The translations under genes and the position numbers were made by a program. Source: Candidatus Foliamicus numerosus (GTDB taxonomy: Bacteria > Pseudomonadota > Gammaproteobacteria > Steroidobacterales > Foliamicaceae). Taken from it: a DNA stretch of 64,000 nucleotides. Below the pieces are notes generated by a model. That model ran no database searches. It had not been told where the DNA came from and saw nothing but the letters and a program-made list of their open reading frames with translations. Below, in pieces: positions 32,090 through 40,794 of the stretch. Numbering within the stretch: the stretch's first letter is position 1; the number at the start of each line of letters is the position of its first letter. The stretch spans positions 98,340-162,339 of the forward strand of contig JAPYNE010000014.1 in NCBI GenBank assembly GCA_028285945.1, given 5' to 3'.

Positions 32090-32847
32090 CCGAATCCCTG
32101 CCGCCGGAGTTTTTGCCTCTGCTGATTCTGGCCGGCTGCGCCTCCGGGTTCCTCAATGTAATGGCCGGGGGCGGGTCGATGCTGAGCCTGCCGATCCTGC
32201 TGCTGGCCGGCTTGCCGGCACCTGTGGCGAACGGGACGCTGCGCGTGGCGATCATCGTCCAAAACCTGGTGGCCATTGGAACGTTCCGCAAACACGGTTT
32301 CGCAGACCTCAGGAAAGCCTTGTGGCTGTCGCTGTTTGCTTGCATCGGCGCCGGCGGCGGCGCCCTGATCGGGGTGCGCGTTGCCGGGCCCTGGTTTGAT
32401 CGCATCGTGGTGGTCACCATGATCGCGGCCACGCTGGCGATGCTGCGGCGTCGGCCGGGCGAGACGCGGAAGGAAGTGGAGGTAACGCCTGCCAGACGGC
32501 GGCTGGGCTACGCCGCGCTGTTGCTGTCCGGCGCTTGGGCCGGATTCATTCAGGTGGGGGTGGGTTTCCTGTTCATGCCCACGCTGCATCGCATCCTCGG
32601 CATGGATCTGGTGCGGGTCAACATGTACAAGGTGGTCATCGTTTTACCCTGCGCAATCCTGGCGCTGGCGATCTTTGCCTGGCAATCGGAAATCCTGTGG
32701 CTGGCGGGCCTGGCGCTGGCCGTCGGCAACGGCACCGGCGGATGGCTGGGGGCGCGCCTGACCTTGTCCCGGGGCGAGGGCGTGATCCGGGCGGTGTTCG
32801 TGGCCGCCGTCGCGGCGATGGCGGCGAGCCTGCTGCTAAGGGGTTAG
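32086..32847 (+). CDS. TauE/SafE-family sulfite or organosulfonate exporter
   Basis: A 253-residue membrane protein with about eight hydrophobic segments in two repeats, each opening with a GFLNVMAGGGSMLSLP-like or GGWLGARLTLSRG motif, typical of TauE/SafE permeases. These export sulfite, sulfoacetate or similar anions. The GTG start overlaps the stop of the PLP enzyme gene (GTGA), which argues for a shared sulfur pathway. The 3' end overlaps the convergent DUF4390 gene by 12 bases. Confidence 0.85.
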   Translation: MTESLPPEFLPLLILAGCASGFLNVMAGGGSMLSLPILLLAGLPAPVANGTLRVAIIVQNLVAIGTFRKHGFADLRKALWLSLFACIGAGGGALIGVRVAGPWFDRIVVVTMIAATLAMLRRRPGETRKEVEVTPARRRLGYAALLLSGAWAGFIQVGVGFLFMPTLHRILGMDLVRVNMYKVVIVLPCAILALAIFAWQSEILWLAGLALAVGNGTGGWLGARLTLSRGEGVIRAVFVAAVAAMAASLLLRG

Positions 32848-33465
32848 CGACCAGGTATAGGGGGCGCTGCTCAGCGACAAGCCGAGACCTAAGCGTCCGG
32901 CCACATTGCGGTTCCACCAGTTGGCGTTCTCAGGAAATACGCGCGCCTGCACCGAAAACGCATAGGGCTGCCCCGCCGCGAGCGCGGACTGGGCGATGAC
33001 CGGCTGATCGGTCAGGTAGCCGATCTTGCGCAAGGCCGAAAACATGGTGGCGAACTCCGCTCGGACATCCGCGGAAGGCGTGCTGACCACAAACCGGCCA
33101 AGTGCTGCGTCGTACTCCAGATAAAGCGTGCGAACAAAACCGTCCAGCCGTTTGGGCGTGAGGACCGGGCGCGGCTGCGCCACGCTGAATTCCACCTCCA
33201 CCTTCAGCCGCAAGCCCTGCCGCACCAGCCGCTCGGCCTCGGCATCGAGATCGAAGTCCACTCGGGTAGTGACCAGCCATTGTCCCTCGGCGGCGCGGGC
33301 ATACGCCAGGCGAACATCAACCTCCGATGCCGGCGCGAGCAGCGGAATCAGCAGCAGGCCCAGAAACGCCAGCCCGCCTATTGCACCTAGCCGCTTGTTG
33401 CTTCCGCCTGGTTCGTAGGGTGCTTCCTCCGCCCTATCTCCGCCCCTTGCCCGCAGGAGACGCAT
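32836..33465 (-). CDS. DUF4390 protein, membrane-anchored, start codon inside a palindromic repeat
   Basis: The conserved body starts with a hydrophobic anchor (AIGGLAFLGLLLIPLLAPAS) and continues as DUF4390 (VRLAYARAAEGQWLVTTRVD, LYLEYDAALGRFVVST, IGYLTDQPVIAQSAL, AYTWSLTP-like end). In proteobacteria this gene follows rsmB and often precedes the NtrY-type kinase; its function is unknown. The nearest in-frame ATGs, 33465 and 33477, lie in the core of repeat copy A, so the insertion seems to have supplied the start and about 15 N-terminal codons. The frame is open further, to 33681. Confidence 0.7.
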   Translation of the reverse strand: MRLLRARGGDRAEEAPYEPGGSNKRLGAIGGLAFLGLLLIPLLAPASEVDVRLAYARAAEGQWLVTTRVDFDLDAEAERLVRQGLRLKVEVEFSVAQPRPVLTPKRLDGFVRTLYLEYDAALGRFVVSTPSADVRAEFATMFSALRKIGYLTDQPVIAQSALAAGQPYAFSVQARVFPENANWWNRNVAGRLGLGLSLSSAPYTWSLTP

Positions 33466-33538
33466 GAACCCATCCATGGGGCTTGGCGGCGGCTGTCCTG
33501 CCGCCGACACTCCTGCGGGCAAGGGGCGGAGATAGGGC
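33431..33538 (+). repeat. Palindromic repeat, copy A
   Basis: Arms of 29 bases, 33431-33459 and 33510-33538, are perfectly complementary (inner end CAGGAG / CTCCTG). The core, 33460-33509, begins ACGCATGAACCCATCCATGG and holds an inner 7-bp stem CGGCGGC/GCCGCCG before CGACA. It lies in the rsmB-DUF4390 gap. Confidence 0.9.
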
Positions 33539-33643
33539 TCACGCCGGCGCGCATGCCTGCCGGGCCATAGGCGCATCCATGCTTCAAGCTCGGAGATGAA
33601 GCCATTCCCCGCCCCTTGGCGCAATATGCGGGCTGGCTTCACC

Positions 33644-34978
33644 TTAGGCTTTGGTCCCGGCAGTTTTTTCCAATAGCGCATTGAAATGTCCGTCCGCGCA
33701 ACGGCTACCCGGCAGCACCTGGTAGCCGTGACTCGATAATGGCAGCGTCCACGCCTCAGACGATCGGTCTGATCTTCTCACTTCGCGCGCCAGTGCTACA
33801 TTCTCTCTCAAAAAGCCCTCAATAACGCCGACTGTTTCATCCGGCAGCACAGAGCAAACGCTGTACAGCAATCGGCCACCGGGCTTGAGCAGCGGCCAGA
33901 GACTTATCAGAAGGCGCGACTGCAGCCGGGCGAAACGCGGGATATCGGCGGAGCGGCGCAAATGCTTGATGTCCGGATGACGCCTGATCACGCCGGTTGC
34001 CGAGCAGGGCGCATCAACCAGAATGCGGTCGAAGGGCTGGCCGTCCCACCACTCGCGCGGGCGCAAGGCGTCGCCTAGGCAAACGTTGGCCCCAAGTCCG
34101 AGACGGTCGAGATTCTCCTTAAGCCGGTCGAGACGCCCGGCGTCCGAATCCAGCGCCACCAGTTCCATCATTCCCGGACAGGTCTCGAGCAACTGCGCCG
34201 TCTTGCCGCCAGGGGCCGCGCAGGCATCCAGAACCCGCATTCCCGGCCGCGCTCCAAGAAGAGGCACAGCCAACTGCGCGCCCGCATCCTGCACCGAGAC
34301 CACGCCCTCCGAAAAACCGGGAAGCCGGGAAACCGGCATCGGCGGATCGATCCTGAGCCCGTCGGGCAGGCCCTGCGGCCGCCCGCAACTCCATGCCGCG
34401 GCGTTCAGCAGTCTCAACCGGTAGGCATGGGGGTCGAGCCGGGCGCGATTCACCCGCAGCCACAGCGGCGGCTTGCGGTTGCCGGCGCGCAGGATGCTCT
34501 CCCAATGACCGGGCCAGCCTGCCTGGAAACGCTGGATCATCCAGCCTGGATGCGAGAACCGGCTTTCGAGCCGGCGGTCCGCCGCCGCTTCAAGCCGCGA
34601 GCGCTCACGCAGATAGCGCCGCAGTACCGCGTTGACCAGCCGCGCCACAGCGGGGGAAAGCAGTTCCTTGGCCACCGCCACGCAGGCATGCACCGCCGCG
34701 TGGGCGGGGATCCGCGTGCGACTCAGTTGGAACAATCCCACGGAAAGCAGGGCGTTGAGTTGGCTGGCCGGTCGAGGACGATCCATGAGGTGGCGCAAAA
34801 TTTCGCTGTGCCGATGCTGCCAGCGCAGGGCTCCCTGGGCCAGCTCCGAGGCCAGCGCCTGCCGCTCCCGGGAAAGCCGGGCGTGGCCCGCGTCATCCAG
34901 CGCCCTGGCGTAACTGCGCCCTTGCAGCACCGCGCACACGGCCAGCGCGCTGACCCGCCGGGAACCGGCGCCGCTCAC
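33644..34978 (-). CDS. rsmB: 16S rRNA m5C967 methyltransferase RsmB
   Basis: Methylates C967 of 16S rRNA with SAM. The N-terminal NusB-like RNA-binding domain (residues 1-150) is followed by the Rossmann methyltransferase with the SAM loop VLDACAAPGGKTAQLLE, the catalytic motif DAPCSATGVIRRHPDIKHLR and the second cysteine in LLYSVCSVLPDE. Length of 444 residues is normal. The GTG start at 34978 overlaps the fmt stop (GTGA), so the two are translationally coupled. Confidence 0.95.
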   Translation of the reverse strand: MSGAGSRRVSALAVCAVLQGRSYARALDDAGHARLSRERQALASELAQGALRWQHRHSEILRHLMDRPRPASQLNALLSVGLFQLSRTRIPAHAAVHACVAVAKELLSPAVARLVNAVLRRYLRERSRLEAAADRRLESRFSHPGWMIQRFQAGWPGHWESILRAGNRKPPLWLRVNRARLDPHAYRLRLLNAAAWSCGRPQGLPDGLRIDPPMPVSRLPGFSEGVVSVQDAGAQLAVPLLGARPGMRVLDACAAPGGKTAQLLETCPGMMELVALDSDAGRLDRLKENLDRLGLGANVCLGDALRPREWWDGQPFDRILVDAPCSATGVIRRHPDIKHLRRSADIPRFARLQSRLLISLWPLLKPGGRLLYSVCSVLPDETVGVIEGFLRENVALAREVRRSDRSSEAWTLPLSSHGYQVLPGSRCADGHFNALLEKTAGTKA

Positions 34979-35904
34979 CTGAGCAGTGATCCAGCCAGAG
35001 GCGCGCCGCGCGCCGCGTCCGCCGCCGGCATCCGCCGCCGGCCCGGCAACTGCACCTCCCGAAGCTGCAAGGCGCCTTCGCCGGTCACTACCTGCATGCC
35101 GTCACGCCCAACGCCCGCCACACGGCCAGGCTCGGCGCCACCGCCCTCAAGGGCGCAAGCTCCCCAGAAACGAATGGGCCGGCCCTGCCAGAGCGCATGG
35201 GCAACGGGCCAGGGATCGTAGGCGCGAACATGGCGGGCCAGTTCCTCAGCCGTCGCAGACCAGTCGATCCGCCCCTGGGCCTTGGTCATCCGAGGCGCGT
35301 AGGTGGCCAGCTCCGCTTGCTGCGGCGCCGCGCCAAGCTGGCCGGCAAGGATGGCCGGAAGATTCTCAAGCAGCAGCGCCGCTCCCATGCGCGCCAAGCG
35401 ACCTTCCAGTTCGCCAGCGGTTTCCTGCGGGCCGATACCGGTCTCGCTTCGGGCCAGCAGCGGCCCCGTATCCAGGCCCGTCTCCATTCGCATCAGCGTC
35501 ACCCCGGTTCGTTGGTCGCCAGCCCGGATCGCCGCCGCAACAGGCGATGCGCCACGCCAGCGAGGCAACAGGGAAGCATGAATGTTGATCGCGCCGAGAC
35601 GGCAGGCCTCAAGCGCGGAAGCCGGAAGAATGGCGCCATAGGCGGCTGCAACCATCAGATCCGCGCCACAGGCGCGCAAGGACCGAATCAGGCCATCGTC
35701 CTGCCAATGCGAGGGCTGGATCAGATTCAGGCCCGCTTGGCGCGCCCACCGTGTGACCGCCGGTGCCTTCACGCTGCGGCCGCGCCCGAAGGCGCGGTCC
35801 GGCTGCGTAATGACCCCCGCAACCTCGTAGCCTGCGCCGTGCAGGCTGCGCAGAGCTTCCAAGGCAAAGCCGGGCGTGCCCGCGAAAAGAATCCTAGCCT
35901 GCAT
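34975..35904 (-). CDS. fmt: Methionyl-tRNA formyltransferase
   Basis: Formylates initiator Met-tRNA using 10-formyltetrahydrofolate. The start MQARILFAGTPGFALEALRS is the family N-terminus and places the ATG at 35904, though the frame is open upstream into repeat B. The catalytic region INIHASLLPRWRGASPVAAA (Asn-His-Ser) and the hydrolase motif GVTLMRMETGLDTGP are intact. It is transcribed with def upstream and rsmB downstream. Two large palindromes separate it from def. Confidence 0.96.
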   Translation of the reverse strand: MQARILFAGTPGFALEALRSLHGAGYEVAGVITQPDRAFGRGRSVKAPAVTRWARQAGLNLIQPSHWQDDGLIRSLRACGADLMVAAAYGAILPASALEACRLGAINIHASLLPRWRGASPVAAAIRAGDQRTGVTLMRMETGLDTGPLLARSETGIGPQETAGELEGRLARMGAALLLENLPAILAGQLGAAPQQAELATYAPRMTKAQGRIDWSATAEELARHVRAYDPWPVAHALWQGRPIRFWGACALEGGGAEPGRVAGVGRDGMQVVTGEGALQLREVQLPGRRRMPAADAARGAPLAGSLLR

Positions 35905-35951
35905 ATTGCGCCAAGGAGACGTGGGGATCATGCAGGATTTTGCCAGCCCTC

Positions 35952-36057
35952 GCCTTTCCCCGCCCTCCTCTTCCGGGAGACGCATAAACCCATCCATGGG
36001 GCTTGGCGGCGACATCCCTGTCGCCGACACTCCCGGAAGAGGAGGGCGGGGAAAGGC
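35952..36057 (+). repeat. Palindromic repeat, copy B
   Basis: Arms of 28 bases, 35952-35979 and 36030-36057, are perfectly complementary (inner end CTTCCGGGAG / CTCCCGGAAG). The core, 35980-36029, begins ACGCATAAACCCATCCATGG and has an inner stem GGCGACA/TGTCGCC, which differs from copy A yet is perfect. The flank outside the left arm resembles that of the truncated copy at 4622. Confidence 0.9.
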
Positions 36058-36125
36058 TTTATCTGCGGGCTTAAGGCATAGCCGTGCCTATGGCGCAGCG
36101 AGCATCTGCGCGCAAGCGAATTAGA

Positions 36126-36233
36126 GGCCTTTTCGTCCCCCCTCTTTGTATGGAGCGTCGGCGGCAGGAGCCGCCGCCGAGCCCCATGGATGGGTTCATG
36201 CGTCTCCATACAAAGAGGGGGGACGAAAAGGCC
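36126..36233 (-). repeat. Palindromic repeat, copy C (opposite orientation)
   Basis: Arms of 30 bases, 36126-36155 and 36204-36233, are perfectly complementary (CCTCTTTGTATGGAG / CTCCATACAAAGAGG at their inner ends). The 48-base core is inverted relative to copies A and B, with an inner stem CGGCGGC/GCCGCCG. Copies B and C together fill most of the 360-base def-fmt gap. Confidence 0.9.
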
Positions 36234-36264
36234 GAAGGGCCGCGCAGGATTTGGCCACAAGCGG

Positions 36265-36786
36265 CTAAAGTTCCGCTGCTTCGGGCCTGCCTGCGCGTTC
36301 GGATTTCTCCAGACGCTTGCGCAGCATCCGGCGCTTCAATGGCGAGAGATAATCGATGAACAGCTTGCCGTTAAGGTGATCGATCTCGTGTTGAACGCAG
36401 ATCGCCGCCAAACCCTCAAGCTCCAGTTCCACGGGTTCCATGTCCACAGTGCGGCCGCGCACCGTCACCCGTTCGGCCCGGGAAATTCCCGCAGTGAATT
36501 CCGGCACCGAAAGGCAGCCCTCCTCGCTCACCACCTCGCCCTCGGCATCGACGATCTCGGGGTTGACGAGGCACTGGGGCGACTCGCGCTCCGGCGAGAC
36601 ATCCATCACCAGCAGCCGCTGCTGAACGTTCACCTGCGTGGCCGCCAGCCCAACGCCGCCGGCCGCATACATGGTTTCGAGCATGTCGTCGGCGAGGCGC
36701 CGCAAACGACCGCCGGCCGCCGCCACCGGCTGGGCCTTGAGCCGCAGCCGGCGGTCGGGAAACTTGAGAATTTTGAGTTCGGCCAT
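36265..36786 (-). CDS. def: Peptide deformylase
   Basis: Removes the N-formyl group from nascent proteins, completing the cycle begun by Fmt. All three metal-site motifs are present: GVGLAATQV (motif 1, GxGLAAxQ), EEGCLSVPE (motif 2, EGCLS) and VQHEIDHLNGKLF (motif 3, HExDH). The ATG at 36786 gives MAELKILKFPDRRL, the normal N-terminus; 173 residues. Divergent from dprA across 65 bases and followed by palindromes C and B, then fmt. Confidence 0.97.
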   Translation of the reverse strand: MAELKILKFPDRRLRLKAQPVAAAGGRLRRLADDMLETMYAAGGVGLAATQVNVQQRLLVMDVSPERESPQCLVNPEIVDAEGEVVSEEGCLSVPEFTAGISRAERVTVRGRTVDMEPVELELEGLAAICVQHEIDHLNGKLFIDYLSPLKRRMLRKRLEKSERAGRPEAAEL

Positions 36787-36851
36787 TGATACGGTATGCG
36801 TCGCGCCCCGGTTGTGGTATTTTCCCACAATCGCCCCAAGGAATTCCCGGC

Positions 36852-37937
36852 ATGGAAGCAGAACCGTGGCTCGCCCTTCACCTGTGCCCCGGCGTGCCCC
36901 CGCACCTGCGCCGGGAACTGCTGCGGCGCTATGGCGACGCTGCCGCGGTGGCGGGCGCCCCGTCCGGCGAATTGCGGGCGGCAGGCCTTGGGCCGGAAGC
37001 GCTGGCGGCGCTCGCGCGGCCCAACGCGGCGCTGATGCGCCGTTGCATGCAGTGGCTTGCAGGCGAGGGCGCGCAGCTGGTTCCGCTCAGCCACCCCCTT
37101 TACCCGGCCCTGCTCAGGGAAATCCACGATCCGCCAACCGTTCTCTTCGCGCTCGGCCAGTTGGACACGCTGGAGCACGCGCAGATCGCAATCGTGGGCA
37201 GCCGCTCGGCCACGCCCCTGGGCCGCTCCACTGCCGGCGATTTCGCACGGGCGCTGAGCCGCCGCGGCCTTTGCATCGCCAGCGGCCTGGCCGAAGGAAT
37301 CGATGCGGCCGCCCACGAAGGCGCGCTGGAGGGCGGCGGACGCACCTTGGGCGTGTGCGCCCAGGGCCTGGACCGGGTCTATCCGCGCCACCACGAGGAA
37401 CTGGCGCGGCGCATCGCCGCCCAAGGCCTGCTGATATCGGAAAATCCGCCGGGCACCGCGCTGAAGCAATGGATGTTCCCGCGCCGCAACCGCATCATCA
37501 GCGGCATATCGGCAGGTGTGCTGGTCGTGGAGGCCGCCAAAAGGTCCGGTGCCGGAATTACGGCCCGGGCGGCGGCTGATGAAGGACGCGAAGTGTTTGC
37601 GGTGCCCGGTTCAATCTACAGCCCCGCTTCGAGAGGATGCCACGCCTTGATCCGCAACGGGGCCAAGCTGGTGGAGAATCCCGAGGATGTGCTAGTGGAA
37701 CTGCTGCCGTGGCTGCAAGGCGGCGGAGGCGCCAGCCCCCGGCGGGAGCCGGACTGCCCGGAGCCTGAGGAGTTGCCGCTTTTCGGCGGCCTTCTGCACC
37801 AAAAGCCCCAAAGCGTTGACGATCTGGTCAAGCAAACCGGTCGCGGCGCGGCCGAAGTGGCCGCCGAGCTTGCTCGGCTGGAGATTCAGGGCCGCATCGC
37901 CCCGCTGCCCGACGGCCGCTTTCAATTCAGCCGTTAA
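36852..37937 (+). CDS. dprA: DNA processing protein DprA
   Basis: Loads RecA on incoming single-stranded DNA during natural transformation. The Rossmann-like core motifs IAIVGSRSATPLGRSTAGD, IASGLAEGIDAAAHEGAL, SENPPGTALKQWMFPRRNR and IISGISAGVLVVEAAKRSG are intact, and a C-terminal winged-helix domain (DDLVKQTGRGAAEVAAELAR) follows. Start MEAEPWLALHLCPGVPPHLR fits the SAM-like N-terminal domain. With comM further along it suggests natural competence. Confidence 0.95.
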   Translation: MEAEPWLALHLCPGVPPHLRRELLRRYGDAAAVAGAPSGELRAAGLGPEALAALARPNAALMRRCMQWLAGEGAQLVPLSHPLYPALLREIHDPPTVLFALGQLDTLEHAQIAIVGSRSATPLGRSTAGDFARALSRRGLCIASGLAEGIDAAAHEGALEGGGRTLGVCAQGLDRVYPRHHEELARRIAAQGLLISENPPGTALKQWMFPRRNRIISGISAGVLVVEAAKRSGAGITARAAADEGREVFAVPGSIYSPASRGCHALIRNGAKLVENPEDVLVELLPWLQGGGGASPRREPDCPEPEELPLFGGLLHQKPQSVDDLVKQTGRGAAEVAAELARLEIQGRIAPLPDGRFQFSR

Positions 37938-38043
37938 TCGGTGCTAGGATGCGCGCTTGCTTTTGATTGAAAACAGACACCCGGCCAGAGCAAGGCAAAA
38001 TGATTCCCCTATCGATGCATTTCACAACACAGGCAGATCAGCA

Positions 38044-40794
38044 ATGATGGCTGGCGCAACCGGCACGGTCGCGGGAGGCCTCATTGTGGTGGAATCCCCC
38101 GCCAAGGCGCGCACCCTGGAACGCTACCTGGGCAAGGGCTACCGCGTTCTGGCTTGTAACGGCCATGTGCGCGACCTCAAGCAGGGCGGCCTTTCCATCG
38201 ACACCCGCAACGGTTTCGAAATGGAATTCGCGCCGGTGGAAAGCTCCCGGACCGCAGTGCAGCGGATCCGTTCGGCGCTGGCGAAAATGCCCGCCCTGTA
38301 CTTGGCCACCGACCCGGACCGCGAAGGCGAGGCCATCGCCTGGCATCTGCTGGAGCTTCTCGACGGCCAAGGCGCCCTCAAGGGCAAGCAGGTTCACCGC
38401 GTGGCATTCAACCAGATCACCCGCCGGGCGGTCATCGAGGCGGTGCAGGCGCCGCGCCACCTCGCGATGCCGCTGGTGGAGGCGCAAAAGGCGCGCCGCT
38501 GCATGGATCGGCTGCTGGGATTCACGCTTTCCCCCCTGCTCTCACGGATCATTACCCGCGGACTCTCGGCCGGAAGGGTGCAAAGCCCCGCGCTGAAGCT
38601 GATCGTGGAACGCGAAAAGGAAATCGGGCAGTTCAAGCCTCGAGAGTACTGGACCCTCACCGCAATCCTGCAAAAGTCCGGCGAGGATTTCGAGGCGGCG
38701 CTGGTGGAACTGGGCGGCAAGAAGCTGACGAAATTCTCACTCGGAAGCGGAGCCGAGACGGAACAGGCGCGCAACGCGCTGCTGAAAGCCATGCGAGAGG
38801 ACGCGGCGGCCAATGGCTGCGGCCGCCTCACGGTTCAGGAGATTAAAGAAACCCGCGCCAAACGCAGCCCCCCGCCGCCGTTCACGACCTCGACACTGCA
38901 ACAGTCGGCCTCGCGGCAACTGGGGATGCAGGCGCAACGGACCATGCGCGTGGCGCAGGGCCTCTACGAGGGCATTGACACCGGCTCCGGCGCGGTGGGA
39001 CTCATCACCTATATGCGAACCGATTCGGTGCAGTTGGCCGCGGAAGCAATCCGCGAGATCCGCGATTACATCGGCAGCAGCCTGGGTTCCGAGTTCCTGC
39101 CAAAAACCGCGCGCCGCTACCGCACCCGCACGCGCAACGCCCAGGAGGCGCACGAAGCGATCAGGCCCACCAGCATGGAGCGTCCGCCGGACACGCTCAA
39201 GGCGCGCCTCGACGCCGACCAGTTCAGGCTGTACGACCTCATCTGGCGGCGCGCCGTGGCCAGCCAGATGAGCGACGCCTTGTTCGACCGGGTCGCCGCC
39301 CACCTGGTTCCGGGCGAAAACGCCGCGGAGGCATCGTCCGAACCGCCGACAGGACGCTTTCGGGCCACCGGAAACACGCTCGCGCATCCGGGTTTCCTCA
39401 AGGTGCTTGCGCGATCGGCCGACAGCGGGGACAAGGCGCTTCCGGCGCTGGCCAAGGGCGACACGCTCGCCGTGAAGAAGCTTGAGTCGGAACAGCATTT
39501 CACCGAGCCGCCGCCGCGCTACAACGAGGCGAGCCTAGTCAAGGCCTTGGAAGACCACGGCATCGGGCGTCCGTCCACCTATGCCGAAACGCTCAGGAAA
39601 CTGCGCGACCGCGAGTATGCCGTGATGGAAAAGCGGTCCTTCGTGCCCACCCAGAAGGGCACCTTGGTGGCGGACTTTCTGAGCCGCCATTTCAGCGACT
39701 ATGTGGATTACGACTTCACGGCGGGCATGGAGGAATCGCTCGATGCCGTCGCCAACGGAGAGAAGCGCTGGATTCCGCTGATGGACGAGTTCTGGGACCA
39801 TTATTCGCAGCAACTGGCCGACAAGAAGCGCTCGCTCAAGGGCGCCGACGAGCGCCCCAGCCGGCTGCTTGGCAAGCATCCGGAAACGGGCGAGTCCGTG
39901 TATGCTCGGCTCGGTCCTTACGGCTACTTCGTGCAGCTCGGCGAACGCACCGAGGACCATCGCCCGCGGGTTGCCAACCTGCGCGAGGGATTAAAGTACG
40001 AGAGCGTGACGCTGGAGCAGGCTGTGGAATTGCTGAAGGGGCCCAAGCGCTTGGGCGAGGATCCTGAGAGCGGAAAGCCTGTTTACGCCGGGCATGGCCG
40101 GCACGGCCCGTTCGTGCAACTAGGAGACCGCGACGGCGAAAACAAGCCCCGCTATGCGTCGCTCACGGACAACCTCGACGAATCGACCGTTACCTTGGAA
40201 CAGGCCCTCAAGCTGCTGTCCCTGCCGCGAATGCTGGGAACACACCCGGAGACCGATCAGCCGGTTTTTGCGGGGCGCGGGCGCTTCGGGCCTTTCGCGC
40301 AGCTCGGCGAACGCGGCGAGGACAAGCTCAAATATGCTTCGCTGCCGCCGGATATTTCCCCCTATTCCGTGACCTTGGACGAAGCCGTGGCGCTGCTGCG
40401 CCTGCCGCGCAAGCTGGGACAGCATCCCGATGGCCGGCCGGTATATGCCGGCAGCGGAGTCAAGGGCCCCTACGTGCAGATTGGAGAGCGCGGCGGAAAA
40501 GCACGGCCCCGCTACCTGCGGCTGCCCGAATCCTTGTCGGTGTTCACCGTCACGCTCGACGAGGCGCTGGCCGTGAAACCGGCGCCGCGCGCGCAGCGGC
40601 CTCCGATCAAGGAATTCGATGGCGAATCGATCCAGGTGCTGAGCGGTCGCTACGGGCCGTACGTCACGGACGGCCAGCGCAACGCCTCGGTTCCGAGTGG
40701 CCGGAATCCGGCCGGCCTCGATCTTGAGCAGTGCCGCGAACTGTTGAGGAATGCCCCTGCGAAACGCGCCCGGAAACGGTCCAGCAAATCCTGA
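38044..40794 (+). CDS. topA: DNA topoisomerase I, repeat-type C-terminus
   Basis: Type IA topoisomerase relaxing negative supercoils. The Toprim domain has IVVESPAKARTLERYL and ATDPDREGEAIAWHLLEL; the catalytic tyrosine is Tyr323 in GLITYMRTDSV. From about residue 600 the C-terminus consists of five tandem repeats of the LGxHPETGxPVYAGxGRxGPFVQLGER type. These replace the zinc fingers of E. coli TopA; no Cys4 motif is visible. Total 916 residues. Start ATG 38044 (ATGATG); the frame is open upstream to 37957. tsaC starts inside its 3' end. Confidence 0.96.
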   Translation: MMAGATGTVAGGLIVVESPAKARTLERYLGKGYRVLACNGHVRDLKQGGLSIDTRNGFEMEFAPVESSRTAVQRIRSALAKMPALYLATDPDREGEAIAWHLLELLDGQGALKGKQVHRVAFNQITRRAVIEAVQAPRHLAMPLVEAQKARRCMDRLLGFTLSPLLSRIITRGLSAGRVQSPALKLIVEREKEIGQFKPREYWTLTAILQKSGEDFEAALVELGGKKLTKFSLGSGAETEQARNALLKAMREDAAANGCGRLTVQEIKETRAKRSPPPPFTTSTLQQSASRQLGMQAQRTMRVAQGLYEGIDTGSGAVGLITYMRTDSVQLAAEAIREIRDYIGSSLGSEFLPKTARRYRTRTRNAQEAHEAIRPTSMERPPDTLKARLDADQFRLYDLIWRRAVASQMSDALFDRVAAHLVPGENAAEASSEPPTGRFRATGNTLAHPGFLKVLARSADSGDKALPALAKGDTLAVKKLESEQHFTEPPPRYNEASLVKALEDHGIGRPSTYAETLRKLRDREYAVMEKRSFVPTQKGTLVADFLSRHFSDYVDYDFTAGMEESLDAVANGEKRWIPLMDEFWDHYSQQLADKKRSLKGADERPSRLLGKHPETGESVYARLGPYGYFVQLGERTEDHRPRVANLREGLKYESVTLEQAVELLKGPKRLGEDPESGKPVYAGHGRHGPFVQLGDRDGENKPRYASLTDNLDESTVTLEQALKLLSLPRMLGTHPETDQPVFAGRGRFGPFAQLGERGEDKLKYASLPPDISPYSVTLDEAVALLRLPRKLGQHPDGRPVYAGSGVKGPYVQIGERGGKARPRYLRLPESLSVFTVTLDEALAVKPAPRAQRPPIKEFDGESIQVLSGRYGPYVTDGQRNASVPSGRNPAGLDLEQCRELLRNAPAKRARKRSSKS

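Noticed and set aside
33431-33538. Palindromes as ordinary Rho-independent terminators
   Set aside because: Stems have large structured cores, lack T-runs and lie inside operons; a terminator-only explanation does not fit the conserved core.
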